A DNA stretch of 64,000 nucleotides from contig CAWAGA010000002.1 of NCBI GenBank assembly GCA_963781665.1, positions 4,774,001-4,838,000 of the forward strand, in the 5' to 3' direction. Source of the DNA: JAJYIW01 sp963781665 (GTDB lineage Bacteria > Chloroflexota > Anaerolineae > Anaerolineales > Anaerolineaceae). The notes beneath the pieces were generated by a model. The model was not told the DNA's origin and searched no databases. It saw only the letters and a list, made by a program, of their open reading frames with translations. Position 1 is the first letter of the stretch. Every line of letters begins with the position of its first letter. Shown one piece after another: positions 42,338 to 51,333 of the stretch. A program made the translations under genes and the position numbers.

Positions 42338-44122
42338 TTGGATAATTACCAGAAAAACAATAATTTATCTGAAAAATCAAATGCAAATGGGGAAAAACCT
42401 TCCTCGAAAAAAATTGATTATAAATGGATAGCTCTTTCGAATACCTCGCTAGGTGTTTTCATGGCAATGCTAAACGGGAGCATTGTTCTTATTTCTCTTC
42501 CGGATATTTTTAAAGGTATTGGTATTGACCCGCTTGCACCTCAAGAAATCAATTATCTGCTTTGGACATTAATGGGATATCTAGTCGTTTCGGCTACCCT
42601 TCTGGTCGCGTTTGGACGCATATCTGATATTTTCGGCCGGGCGCGCCTTTACAATTTGGGGTTTGCCATTTTTGCGCTTGGATCTATTTTATTGGTGTTC
42701 GTCCAGGGAAGCGGAAACCAGGCAGCTTTACAGATCATCATTTTCAGACTCGTTCAGGCTGTAGGTGGAGCTTTCTTATTTGCCAATTCCACAGCCATTC
42801 TCACAGACGCTTTCCCTCCCACCCAACGCGGTATGGCTATGGGCATCAATCAAATCTCAGCTCTAGCAGGTCAATTCTTAGGTTTAATTCTTGGTGGTAT
42901 ATTGGCCGTGATCAATTGGAGAGCAGTATTTCTGGTCAGTGTGCCCTTTGCTATCGGCGGAACAATTTGGGCTTACTTTGCACTTCATGAGATTGCACCA
43001 GTCAAACGAAATCAGCGTCTTGATATTCCAGGCAATTTGCTCTTCGCCATCGGTTTAACAGCTATCTTGATCGGAATGACCTATGGCCTGCAGCCCTATG
43101 GCAATTCAAATATGGGGTGGACCAGCCCTTACGTTCTAGCCAGTTTGATTGGCGGAATTTCTCTCCTGGTCATTTTCGTGTTCGTCGAACGGATCGTTCC
43201 AGAGCCCATGTTTCGATTGGATCTCTTCAAAATTCGCATGTTCACAGCGGGTAACATTGCTGGATTTGTTTCTTCATTAGCTCGCGGTGGCTTGAATTTC
43301 ATGCTGATCATCTGGCTGCAAGGAATTTGGCTACCGCTCCACGGCTATTCCTTCGAAGAAACGCCATTGTGGGCAGGGATTTACATGCTGCCCATCACCG
43401 CCGGTTTTCTTTTAATGGGACCCTTGAGCGGCTACTTATCAGATCGCTTTGGCGCCAGGTTCTTCTCTACCAGTGGCATGGTCTTAACCGCAATTGGCTT
43501 TGTCGGATTAACTCTACTGCCAGTAAATTTTGTCTACACTCCTTTTGCCTTAATTCTGTTACTGATCGGTTCAGGCATGGGAATGTTTGCCGCTCCGAAT
43601 ACGACAGCCATTATGAACGCTGTTCCGCAAGAACATCGTGGTGCTTCTTCAGGCATGCGCGCGACTTTTCAAAATACTGCGACCACTTTGAGCATTACAT
43701 TGATCTTTACGATCGTTATCATCGGCTTATCAAGCTCAATGCCGGCGACCCTTTATAACGGCCTTACCCAAGCGGGTGTACCGGCAAACGCCGCACAACA
43801 AGTTGCCAGTCTACCTCCAACCGCAGCTCTTTTTGCTACATTTTTGGGGTACAACCCACTCAAGACAATATTACCGCCGCAGGTTATACAAGGTATGACT
43901 GCTATCGCCCAATCTAGATTATTAAGCACATCCTTTTTTCCAAACCTGATTTCAGGCCCATTTCAAAGCGGTTTGCATCTCGCCTTTATCATTTCCGCAG
44001 CATTATCCTTGATTGCTGCCCTTGCATCTCTGCTTCGCGGAAAACGCTATATCCCTGAATTGGACCATCAGCAACCATCAATGTTAGAAGTTCCCCAGGG
44101 GGACAAAACTACGATTAAATAG
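42338..44122 (+). CDS. MFS multidrug exporter, DHA2 (EmrB/QacA) type
   Basis: This 594-residue protein has 14 predicted helices. The N-terminal motif C/A region is visible (FGRISDIFGRARLYNLGFAIFALGS), with QAVGGAFLFANSTAILTDAFP. A central loop reads RLDIPGNLLFAIGL, and AIMNAVPQEHRGASSGMRATFQN sits in the second half. Such proton-drug antiporters export hydrophobic or cationic compounds. The start is TTG 42338; AAGGAG lies 13 bases upstream, which is long, so the true start is uncertain. The loop at residues about 465-520 is larger than usual. Confidence 0.85.
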   Translation: MDNYQKNNNLSEKSNANGEKPSSKKIDYKWIALSNTSLGVFMAMLNGSIVLISLPDIFKGIGIDPLAPQEINYLLWTLMGYLVVSATLLVAFGRISDIFGRARLYNLGFAIFALGSILLVFVQGSGNQAALQIIIFRLVQAVGGAFLFANSTAILTDAFPPTQRGMAMGINQISALAGQFLGLILGGILAVINWRAVFLVSVPFAIGGTIWAYFALHEIAPVKRNQRLDIPGNLLFAIGLTAILIGMTYGLQPYGNSNMGWTSPYVLASLIGGISLLVIFVFVERIVPEPMFRLDLFKIRMFTAGNIAGFVSSLARGGLNFMLIIWLQGIWLPLHGYSFEETPLWAGIYMLPITAGFLLMGPLSGYLSDRFGARFFSTSGMVLTAIGFVGLTLLPVNFVYTPFALILLLIGSGMGMFAAPNTTAIMNAVPQEHRGASSGMRATFQNTATTLSITLIFTIVIIGLSSSMPATLYNGLTQAGVPANAAQQVASLPPTAALFATFLGYNPLKTILPPQVIQGMTAIAQSRLLSTSFFPNLISGPFQSGLHLAFIISAALSLIAALASLLRGKRYIPELDHQQPSMLEVPQGDKTTIK

Positions 44123-44518
44123 AATTGGTCCGTTTTTTTTGATTAATCATAAAGAAAAAGTATGTTAATTCACTGGCAGAATGACTGAATGACTGCAACT
44201 AATAAGAAACTCAAAATTGTATTATTCGGGTCACTTATCTGGTGGAAAATCGATAGATCGCTGCTATTAAAATCGGTTATAAAAATCGACCGAAAAGAGT
44301 GAATTCATCTATCGCTTGTCGTCCCATAAAATCAGTACATTTTTCTTAATCCCGATCAATTACCGTAGTTTCATTACGCAATCATCGCCATAAGCCTATT
44401 TTATTATCGGTAATCACCAATTTCGGGGAATAGCGAACCCATTTATGATATTGCATAAATTTCTGTTTTGCATTATTATTAATAATAATGATTGCAGATA
44501 AAATATATGGAGTTGAGC
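44123..44518. other. Intergenic region between the MFS gene and a small gene
   Basis: These roughly 395 AT-rich bases have no gene. A run of eight T at 44133-44140 just after the MFS stop may end that transcript, although no good stem precedes it. A GGAG at 44509-44512 serves the next gene. Confidence 0.4.
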
Positions 44519-44794
44519 ATGCCGAAGTTAACTAAATTGAATAGCGAAGAAATCGAAGCGATGAAAAAAAAGAAATCAGGCCTGAGCGAAAGAGCAAAAA
44601 TCCGCCAGGAATACGTTGATTATTTGAATACCTTCCAACCTGGAGATTGGGTATCGGTTGAGTTGGATGACGGCGATAAGCGCCAAACTGTCAGGAATCG
44701 TTTAAAGACCGCGGCTAAAGAACTGGGTTATCATCTAAATTTCATGCGCACAAGAAACAATTTGATATTTGAAATTCAGAGACCATCCGAATAG
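44519..44794 (+). CDS. Small conserved basic protein, function unknown
   Basis: This 91-residue soluble protein is rich in Lys and Arg. It has an N-terminal helical part (EEIEAMKKKKSGLSERAKIRQEY) and a compact C-terminal part (DWVSVELDDGDKRQTVRNRLKTAAKELGYHLNFMRTRNNLIFEI) that looks like a small alpha/beta nucleic-acid-binding fold. I do not recognise a named family. ATG 44519 follows GGAG by 6 bases; a TTG at 44492 and an ATG at 44507 are in frame but less well placed. A strong terminator follows. Confidence 0.65.
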   Translation: MPKLTKLNSEEIEAMKKKKSGLSERAKIRQEYVDYLNTFQPGDWVSVELDDGDKRQTVRNRLKTAAKELGYHLNFMRTRNNLIFEIQRPSE

Positions 44795-44850
44795 TAATAT
44801 TTTAGATTAACTGCGAAAATCAGAATCACAGTAAGGTTTTTATGTTGGTA

Positions 44851-44878
44851 AAAAGATGAGCTTGCACTCATCTTTTTT
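44851..44878 (+). terminator. Rho-independent terminator
   Basis: AAAAGATGAG (44851-44860) pairs with CTCATCTTTT (44867-44876) around a 6-base loop, and the 3' arm ends in six T. It closes the transcript of the 91-residue protein gene. Confidence 0.85.
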
Positions 44879-45059
44879 GTTTGCCATCGGAGATCTGTTT
44901 AAGGATCGAAAATAGAAATAATGGTCATCAAAATAAACTGGAGAATTCACGATTTGCTTTTAAGCGAACGTTAATTCTAGTATGCTATTATTAAGATTGA
45001 TATTTATATAGAATATCAACGGAAAACAATTTATTAACGATTTAAACAAAGGAAGGTCA

Positions 45060-45584
45060 ATGTCAACTTCAAAAGAACAATTGGATAAACCACTCATTAG
45101 TATTACGGATGGAGTCAAGGTTGGAGAGATTAAAGACCTCTTCGTCGATACCGATATTTCGAAGGTAATAGCTGTTTATTTAGGTCAGGAAGGAAATTTA
45201 TTCAATAAAACTGATCAAGGACTTGAAAGGTCTTATATCCAGGTCTATGGAATCGACAGCTGGTTAATCGCCGGTTCCGATAAAGTCCGCGAGTTATCTG
45301 AGATTGCCGGTTCCGAAGAATTCGTCCAGATAAGTGAGATTCGGGGACGAGAAATACGTTCGGAAGGAAATACACCGCTTGGCATTATTGATGATGTGTT
45401 GTTGGATAAAGAGGCAAATGTCATAGGGTTCTCATTAAGCAAAGTCTTCGTAAAGGGACCGCTGTCCGAAAGAAATGCGATTGCGCGCGAAGCCATTACA
45501 AATTTTGGCTCTAAAGACATTCCGATGAAAACGCTTCTCACAAAAGCTGAATTGATTGAAATCTCGGCCTTAAGTATCTATTGA
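45060..45584 (+). CDS. PRC-barrel domain protein
   Basis: This 174-residue protein has two PRC-barrel-like repeats: residues about 8-80 (ISITDGVKVGEIKDLFVDTDISKVIAVYLG) and about 90-165 (EIRGREIRSEGNTPLGIIDDVLLDKEANVIGFSLS). PRC barrels occur in photosynthetic reaction-centre H subunits, RimM and many stress-linked proteins, and bind partner proteins or RNA. Two tandem copies without other domains are common in Chloroflexota and cyanobacteria-like proteins. An AAAGGAAGG ribosome-binding site precedes ATG 45060. It is alone in its transcript. Confidence 0.75.
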   Translation: MSTSKEQLDKPLISITDGVKVGEIKDLFVDTDISKVIAVYLGQEGNLFNKTDQGLERSYIQVYGIDSWLIAGSDKVRELSEIAGSEEFVQISEIRGREIRSEGNTPLGIIDDVLLDKEANVIGFSLSKVFVKGPLSERNAIAREAITNFGSKDIPMKTLLTKAELIEISALSIY

Positions 45585-45899
45585 TATAAAAATTTGCATA
45601 GTAATAGAATTTTTATTATAAAATGCCCGCTGAGCATTTTGAACCGGTCAACGATGTTCGGATTGGGATAGATCAAATAATGAAAGATGGTAGATCGCCT
45701 GCCACGTCGATTTGGCAGTACGCTTATTGGGGGAATTTTGATCGACCAGAACCAGGAATGGCTTACATTTATTGGTTGGATGACATTCCCTCTTGACCCG
45801 GATATGTGAGGCTATTCCATTTGCAATTTGATGTAGAAAGAGAAAACTGCTGGGTGTTTTCCCTGGCATTTCTATATATTTTTATTATGCAACTCAGGC
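45585..45899. other. Intergenic region between the PRC-barrel gene and glmS
   Basis: This 315-bp stretch holds a short inverted repeat, AAAATGC (45620-45626) and GCATTTT (45634-45640), that may end transcription of the PRC-barrel gene. A short minus-strand frame exists but lacks a ribosome-binding site and any family resemblance. Nothing else is seen. Confidence 0.4.
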
Positions 45900-47741
45900 C
45901 TACTCTACAGTCACTGATTTCGCCAGGTTCCTGGGTTGATCCACGTCTAAACCTCGCAGGGCAGCAATATGATAGGCAAATAACTGCAAGGGAATTACCG
46001 TCGCCACCGGACTCAGCATCCAGGGGATTTCAGGGATCCAGAAGACGTGGTCCGCCAGTCCCTGAACGAGGTCATCCCCTTCTGTTGCCACCGCAATGAC
46101 CTGCCCCCCCCTGGCTTTGGCTTGCTCGATTTGACTGATCATCTTTTCTCGCCAAGGGTCTTTTGGCGCAAGAGCGACTACCGGCATGTCTTTATCAATT
46201 AATGCAATCGGGCCATGTTTCATTTCACCTGCAGGGTATCCCTCCGCATGGATATACGAAATCTCCTTTAATTTTAGTGCCCCTTCATAGGCAATTGGCA
46301 TGTTTATCCCTCGGCCCAGGTAAAGCGTATCGCGGGTATCCTTCAATAAATTGGCGATCCGGAAAACCTCGTCTTCACGATCCAGGCAACGCCCGACCAC
46401 ATGGGGTACCATCGCCAGATCTGCCACCAGTTGGCGACGTTGATCCGGCGAAATGGTCTGGCGAAGGTCTGCCAACAGGACAGCCAGCATGTAAAGATCG
46501 ATGATGGGGGCAGTAAATGCCTTGGTCGAAGCCACGCCAATCTCCGGTCCGGTTTGCATCGATATATATCCATCTGCAGTTCGCATGGCTTGAGATCCGA
46601 TCGCATTGACGATCGACCAGAGCATCGCTCCTTTCGAACGGCCTTCTTCCATCGCTGCCAGGGTGTCGGCGGTTTCTCCGGACTGGCTGATCGCCAGAAC
46701 CACAGTATCTGCGCCGATAATCGGATCCTGGTAGCGAAATTCAGAAGCAATGGCTACCTCAACCGGGATGCGAGCAATCCGTTCGATCAATACTTTTCCT
46801 ACCATACCAGCATGAGCGGCTGTTCCACAGGCAGTTATGAAGATCTTCTTGATCCGCTGTGCTAACTCAGGTGTCAGATTCATTTGAGGCAGCCTTATCT
46901 TGCCTTCGTCAAGATTGATCCTGCCGGCCAGGGTATCGGTCAGCGAGCGCACCTGCTCGTGGATTTCTTTTTGCATGAAATGGCGGTACTCACCTTTTTC
47001 GGCTGAGATTGGGTCATATGCCAATGTATGGATCTGGGGATTAACTGGTTTTCCAGAAATGGTCTGGATGCATACATTACTGCGCTCGACGATTGCCATC
47101 TGATGAGATTCAAGGAATATCACTTTGCGCGTATGCTCCAAAATCGCCGGGATGTCTGATGCTACAAACATTTCGCGCTCGCCGATGCCGATCACAACCC
47201 CACCGGCATTCCCAATCCGGGCGGCAACAATTTTATCAGGCTCCAGAGATGACATCACGACCACCCCATGGGCACCTTTGAGATGTGCCAGAGCGCGGCG
47301 GACAGCTTCAGCCAGATCTACACCCAGGGAGAGATAACGTTCTATAAGGTGGACGATTGTTTCCGAATCGGTATCAGAATTGAATTCGATTCCCTCTGAT
47401 ACAAGCTCCTCACGTAGTTCCAGATAATTCTCGACAATTCCATTATGCACCACGACGACTTTCCCCGTACTTCCGAGGTGGGGGTGTGCGTTGCGAGCAT
47501 TAGGCACACCATGGGTCGCCCAACGGGTATGGCCTACGCCAACTTTTCCATGTAATGGACTCGCCTCCACCAATGCTGCCAGACGGTCTAGTTTTCCAGC
47601 ATCCCGCCGCAATTCGATGTGAGAATTTTCTAAAACTGCAATCCCAGCCGAATCGTACCCTCGATATTCAAGCTTTTTCAAACCGTTGAGAATGATTGCG
47701 GTTGCATCTTTATCGCCAATGTAGCCAACAATACCACACAT
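45900..47741 (-). CDS. glmS: Glutamine-fructose-6-phosphate aminotransferase (isomerizing)
   Basis: GlmS makes glucosamine-6-phosphate from fructose-6-phosphate and glutamine, the first step to UDP-GlcNAc and cell-wall sugars. The 613-residue protein starts MCGIVGYIG, so the catalytic Cys becomes N-terminal after Met removal. The N-terminal glutaminase domain (HTRWATHG, HNGIVENY) is followed by two SIS domains (ISQSGETADTLAAM, GRGINMPIAYEGALKLKEISYIHAE) and the C-terminal signature DQPRNLAKSVTVE. ATG 47741 is fixed by CGGAGG seven bases upstream. The frame is open farther upstream, but that is not coding. Confidence 0.94.
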   Translation of the reverse strand: MCGIVGYIGDKDATAIILNGLKKLEYRGYDSAGIAVLENSHIELRRDAGKLDRLAALVEASPLHGKVGVGHTRWATHGVPNARNAHPHLGSTGKVVVVHNGIVENYLELREELVSEGIEFNSDTDSETIVHLIERYLSLGVDLAEAVRRALAHLKGAHGVVVMSSLEPDKIVAARIGNAGGVVIGIGEREMFVASDIPAILEHTRKVIFLESHQMAIVERSNVCIQTISGKPVNPQIHTLAYDPISAEKGEYRHFMQKEIHEQVRSLTDTLAGRINLDEGKIRLPQMNLTPELAQRIKKIFITACGTAAHAGMVGKVLIERIARIPVEVAIASEFRYQDPIIGADTVVLAISQSGETADTLAAMEEGRSKGAMLWSIVNAIGSQAMRTADGYISMQTGPEIGVASTKAFTAPIIDLYMLAVLLADLRQTISPDQRRQLVADLAMVPHVVGRCLDREDEVFRIANLLKDTRDTLYLGRGINMPIAYEGALKLKEISYIHAEGYPAGEMKHGPIALIDKDMPVVALAPKDPWREKMISQIEQAKARGGQVIAVATEGDDLVQGLADHVFWIPEIPWMLSPVATVIPLQLFAYHIAALRGLDVDQPRNLAKSVTVE

Positions 47742-48243
47742 ATCTATTCCTCCGGATATGATAAACTTCAATGAATTACCAGCAAGAAGCTTGCCAGCGA
47801 GCATGTTTAACCAGGCTTGATGCCTGGTTCTGTCCGCCAGGCAAGACCTGGAAACGTGCATCATTTAGATCGAACATGAGAGTAGCAAATTCGGTTGACC
47901 CAAACCACATCAGGATGGCCGAATTTCTTCTATCAGTTCTCGATTTTCGTTTACGAAGGGAAAGTTGTCAGATAATGATGATTAGACTTTATCCGGAGGG
48001 CATCCGCTGATCTCTCGATTTTCCCGGACATTTCAGGACGGCATCCTGAAATGGTCCGGTTAACCTCACCTTGCGGTGAGGAACCCTCATCCTCGTCACC
48101 TTGCCCGGTACTAAAATATTCCCCTGGCGGCAAGGCCATGCGCTATCTCTCCCTGGTTGAGTGTATTTGCTGACTGAGCCTCCTTCAAATGAATTCCTCA
48201 AAATTTTAGATAACTACCAATCAAGTACTCGTATTATACCTCA
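47742..48243. other. Region between divergent glmS and the S41 protease, rich in hairpins
   Basis: These roughly 500 bp contain no gene but three inverted repeats: CCAGGC/GCCTGG (47811-47827), a 15-bp stem at 48024-48059 with one bulge, and CCTCACC/GGTGAGG (48064-48081). They would lie in or before the glmS leader. I could not fit a glmS ribozyme core. TATTAT at 48232-48237 is six bases before ATG 48244 and may be the -10 of the protease gene. Confidence 0.45.
48024..48059. repeat. Long imperfect palindrome upstream of glmS
   Basis: CCGGACATTTCAGGA (48024-48038) pairs with TCCTGAAATGGTCCGG (48044-48059) around the loop CGGCA, with a single bulged base. It may be an RNA hairpin of the glmS leader or a repetitive extragenic palindrome. 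The hairpin between pstS and pstC shares only the short core ATTTCAGG. Confidence 0.55.
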
Positions 48244-48289
48244 ATGAACGAATTCAATAAATAATAAGCAAATCAAAAGAAAAATTCTT

Positions 48290-49399
48290 TTGTCTTTTTC
48301 AATAGTAATTGCTCTCATAGTAGGTTTCGCAGCCGGTTTCTTCGGCAGGGATTTACTGGGGCAGGAGGACTATCCACTCCTCTCCCAGGCCGTCTCAATC
48401 GTGGCGAACAATGGACTGAAACCGATACCGGCCGAACCAGCGTTAGAATATGGGATGATTCAGGGGATGCTGCAAGCATACGGTGATCCCTATTCTGTTT
48501 TTTTAGCGCCACCTCAAAATAAATTGCAAACTGAGCAGCTACATGGGAGTTTCGGGGGGATTGGCGTCAGGTTGGAGAAAGATAGCCAGGGTTTTACACT
48601 CCTCTATCCCCTTCCGGATTCCACTGCCCTTTCTGCTGGAATTAAAGATGGCGACCGTTTGCTCGCTGTTGGAGATTTGCCAATTACTCCCCAAACCTCA
48701 CTCGACGATATTCAGGCAGCCATCCGTGGGCCGGTTGGTCAAGATGTCTCAATTACAATTGGTCGCTCTCCAGATTTTGCCCCGGTTGGCCTTACGGTCC
48801 AACGGGCGGAAATACCTTTGCCCTCGGTGACCTGGAACCTGACCCCTGAGAACAGCCTGGTTGGTATCATCCAGGTAAGCATCATTTCATCAACGACATC
48901 CAACGAACTGCAAACGGCAGTCAAAGATCTGCAAAACAAGGGTGCAAAATATTTCATCCTCGATTTACGCAATAACGGTGGAGGGCTGCTGGATGCAGGA
49001 ATCGATGTTGCCCAGCTCTTCTTGAAAAATGGCGTGGTTATTGACGAACAATATCGCGCCCAGGCAGTCGAATCCTTCGAGGTTGACAAACCAGGACCGC
49101 TCGCAGACATACCGCTCGTTGTTCTGGTCAACCAGGGGACAGCTAGCGCGGCCGAGATCATCGCCGGATCGCTCCAGGCTCAAAGCAGAGCTAAATTGGT
49201 AGGATCACCCACATATGGGAAGGACACGATCCAACTGGTTTTTGATTTACCTGGAGGGGCCAGTTTGCATGTGACTGCGGCAAAATGGTGGGTACCTGGG
49301 CATACCGTTCCACTGCAACCCGATTACAGCGTCGCCGATAATCCTAATTCTGATCCTGTTGTAGCAAAAGCCGTACAGGTGATTTCAGGACAGCCGTGA
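48290..49399 (+). CDS. S41 family C-terminal processing peptidase
   Basis: This 369-residue serine protease has an N-terminal signal anchor (IVIALIVGFAAGFFG), a PDZ domain (about 85-165: GSFGGIGVRLEKD, LSAGIKDGDRLLAVGD) and a peptidase domain. The nucleophile Ser lies in NQGTASAAEIIAGSL and the Lys in SPTYGKDTIQL, as in CtpA. It would degrade or trim exported proteins. TTG 48290 is the first start in this frame but has no ribosome-binding site. A better start is ATG 48244 (MNEF), which would read into this frame as NNNKQIKRKILLSFS if one A of 48259-48261 were absent. The start is therefore uncertain and possibly frameshifted. The 3' end overlaps the convergent MobA-like gene by 15 bases. Confidence 0.82.
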   Translation: MSFSIVIALIVGFAAGFFGRDLLGQEDYPLLSQAVSIVANNGLKPIPAEPALEYGMIQGMLQAYGDPYSVFLAPPQNKLQTEQLHGSFGGIGVRLEKDSQGFTLLYPLPDSTALSAGIKDGDRLLAVGDLPITPQTSLDDIQAAIRGPVGQDVSITIGRSPDFAPVGLTVQRAEIPLPSVTWNLTPENSLVGIIQVSIISSTTSNELQTAVKDLQNKGAKYFILDLRNNGGGLLDAGIDVAQLFLKNGVVIDEQYRAQAVESFEVDKPGPLADIPLVVLVNQGTASAAEIIAGSLQAQSRAKLVGSPTYGKDTIQLVFDLPGGASLHVTAAKWWVPGHTVPLQPDYSVADNPNSDPVVAKAVQVISGQP

Positions 49400-49980
49400 A
49401 TCGGGTCGCTCATTGAGGTATTCTTCGGGCGTGTCCACGTCTTTCAGAATGCTTGCCGAATCGACCTCCAGATAGGTGATTTTATCTTCAAACCGGTTGA
49501 GAAAATCTCGCAAGGTCTCAGGCACATTCAAGCTGAGGATATTATTCCAAAGTTCACGTCCGATCAACCAGGGGTGTCCACGGCGCATCTGAAAACTCGG
49601 TATAATCAAACTGGCTCTTTCTCGGTTGTAGACCTCCAGGATTGATGCTATCGTCTCGGGGCGCATTTGAGGTTGGTCACCCAATACCATCAAGGCGGCC
49701 TCACTTTCCGATCCCAGGCTGTTCAAGCCGGTCTGCATTGAGATTAGCATCTCGCCATTCTCAAAATCGGGATTAAACACCAGCCTGACATTCTTTCCAC
49801 TCACCAGGGTCTCGATCTGTTGGCGAGCACCTCCGGTAACCACAATGATTTCTTCAATCCCCCCGGATGACAATGTCGCTACGACCTGTTCAATGATTGT
49901 TTTTTCCCCCATTTTAATGCCATCTTTGGCCGGCCCATCCGCTGTGACAAACCGGCTGCGAGCACGATTGCTGAAATCAA
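49385..49980 (-). CDS. MobA-like NTP transferase, frameshifted near the N-terminus
   Basis: From TTG 49980, which overlaps the upstream stop, the frame reads MISAIVLAAGLSQRMGRPKMALKWG, the nucleotide-binding start of MobA/MocA-type transferases. It then loses register. The remainder (GEKTIIEQVVATL, VLGDQPQM, RRGHPWLIGRELW, DVDTPEEYL) is in another frame. Adding one G to the CCCCC (plus strand) at 49906-49910 restores a normal protein of about 198 residues. The family attaches CMP or GMP to molybdopterin. It ends the molybdenum hydroxylase operon. Confidence 0.75.
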
Positions 49981-51332
49981 GGTTTCACCAACCGCTCGTA
50001 ATCCTCGCGCAAATCGACATCGATCAAAATCGATGAATCATGCCAGGGGACATAGCTGACGTGATATTTAGAAAAAATCGCCCGACCACCTACGTCGCCC
50101 GTCAATCCCATCAGGTCCTTGAAGGTAATCCGATCGAAAAGGACGGGATTGGCTCGACGTCCATCGACCAGGGGGGCAATGACCGGCGCCAGAGTCTGGT
50201 GATGGCTGCTCGCCAACTGGCTTAATAAAGTTACAGGTATTTGGGGCTGATCAGCTAACATGAAGACTACTCCTCCACAATGATCGGGTAAAGACTTCAA
50301 TCCGGTCCGGATGGAGGTACTTTGACCCTTTTCCCAATCGGGGTTATGCTGGATCATCACCGGCAAACCATTAAGGGCCTGTTCGATTTCATCTATGATC
50401 GCGCCAGTAACCACTATCACAGGCGAAAAACCTGCTCTGACAGCCGACCTGGCGACATGGCGGATGAAAGATTCTCCCTTCCACGCCAACAGCTGTTTAG
50501 GCTCTCCCAATCGCTTTGACCCTCCGGCCGCCAGAATGATTGCACCAATCCGGGTGAACGCAGCAAATATCCGTTCCTCCTGACCTGGCTGACTTGAGCC
50601 AGCTTCGTGAATCGAGGGTGGTTTCAGACTGGAAACGAGGACTTTTGAGTAAGGACCCAGCAGCTGCTCTGCGATCGAATAGCCTCTACTCTGCAAGTCC
50701 TCCGAGTCAGCCTGGTTCAGAAGAGCTACTCTTTGGCTGCCGGCAGGGATCCCTTTCAAGCCACCATATTCACTCAGCAGGACGGAAGCGACAGTCTGGT
50801 TGGTGATAGTGTCGTTTATTTGTATGTGACCGATCTCGCCATAAATTTCTGGTCTGTGGACGAATTCTGAAGAGAGAGGCTTGCCGATAGCAGATAAGCC
50901 CGCCACGACCACAGTCGTTTCGATCCAGTCAGGAACCACCGGTTCGTGGTCTGCAGGAGCCTTCAGTGGGAGGCCCCTGGCCCCATCTGCTTCAACCAGG
51001 ATTGAGATGGACAGACGATAGGCTGCCTGCCATAACCGTTCAAAGCATTCACTTTGAAGGGCTGAAGCTCTGGTTGGATCTAAAGAAGGTCCAGTAAATA
51101 CATTGACACCTGCAAGTTTTTGCAAGGCGCTTTCGATCTGGTCGGGTGAATCAATTTCAAAGTGAATATCGGCCACCTCGAGCTGGTTTTTTCCAAGGTG
51201 GGTCGTGGTTGTAACAATTACCGGATGAGGTAATTGCCGGGCTAATTCGAACATAGCAGTTGTCTTCCCGCCTGCTCCGATAAAAGCAATTCTGGCAGGA
51301 AGCCTCAATTGCAGGGCATTTACAAATTTCAT
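49977..51332 (-). CDS. YqeC-like protein fused to a MobA-like NTP transferase
   Basis: This 451-residue fusion has two parts. Residues about 1-230 match YqeC of selenium-dependent molybdenum hydroxylase systems: the P-loop-like FIGAGGKTTAMFELAR, VTTTTHLGKNQ and LVEADGARGLPLKAP. Residues about 260-450 form a second nucleotidyl transferase: IGAIILAAGGSKRLGEPKQLLAWKG, MLADQPQIP, RRANPVLFDR and DVDLREDYERL. The fusion suggests that cofactor activation and nucleotide addition are coupled. Its ATG is one base from the yqeB stop. A second, separate transferase follows, so this operon has two. Confidence 0.82.
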   Translation of the reverse strand: MKFVNALQLRLPARIAFIGAGGKTTAMFELARQLPHPVIVTTTTHLGKNQLEVADIHFEIDSPDQIESALQKLAGVNVFTGPSLDPTRASALQSECFERLWQAAYRLSISILVEADGARGLPLKAPADHEPVVPDWIETTVVVAGLSAIGKPLSSEFVHRPEIYGEIGHIQINDTITNQTVASVLLSEYGGLKGIPAGSQRVALLNQADSEDLQSRGYSIAEQLLGPYSKVLVSSLKPPSIHEAGSSQPGQEERIFAAFTRIGAIILAAGGSKRLGEPKQLLAWKGESFIRHVARSAVRAGFSPVIVVTGAIIDEIEQALNGLPVMIQHNPDWEKGQSTSIRTGLKSLPDHCGGVVFMLADQPQIPVTLLSQLASSHHQTLAPVIAPLVDGRRANPVLFDRITFKDLMGLTGDVGGRAIFSKYHVSYVPWHDSSILIDVDLREDYERLVKP

Positions 51333-51333
51333 T

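Noticed and set aside
45648..45869. A 73-codon minus-strand frame between the PRC-barrel gene and glmS
   Set aside because: No ribosome-binding site, no recognisable motif and no coding-like pattern.
47742..48243. glmS ribozyme
   Set aside because: Only a short GCGGATGCC-like match was found; the conserved core and cleavage context are missing.
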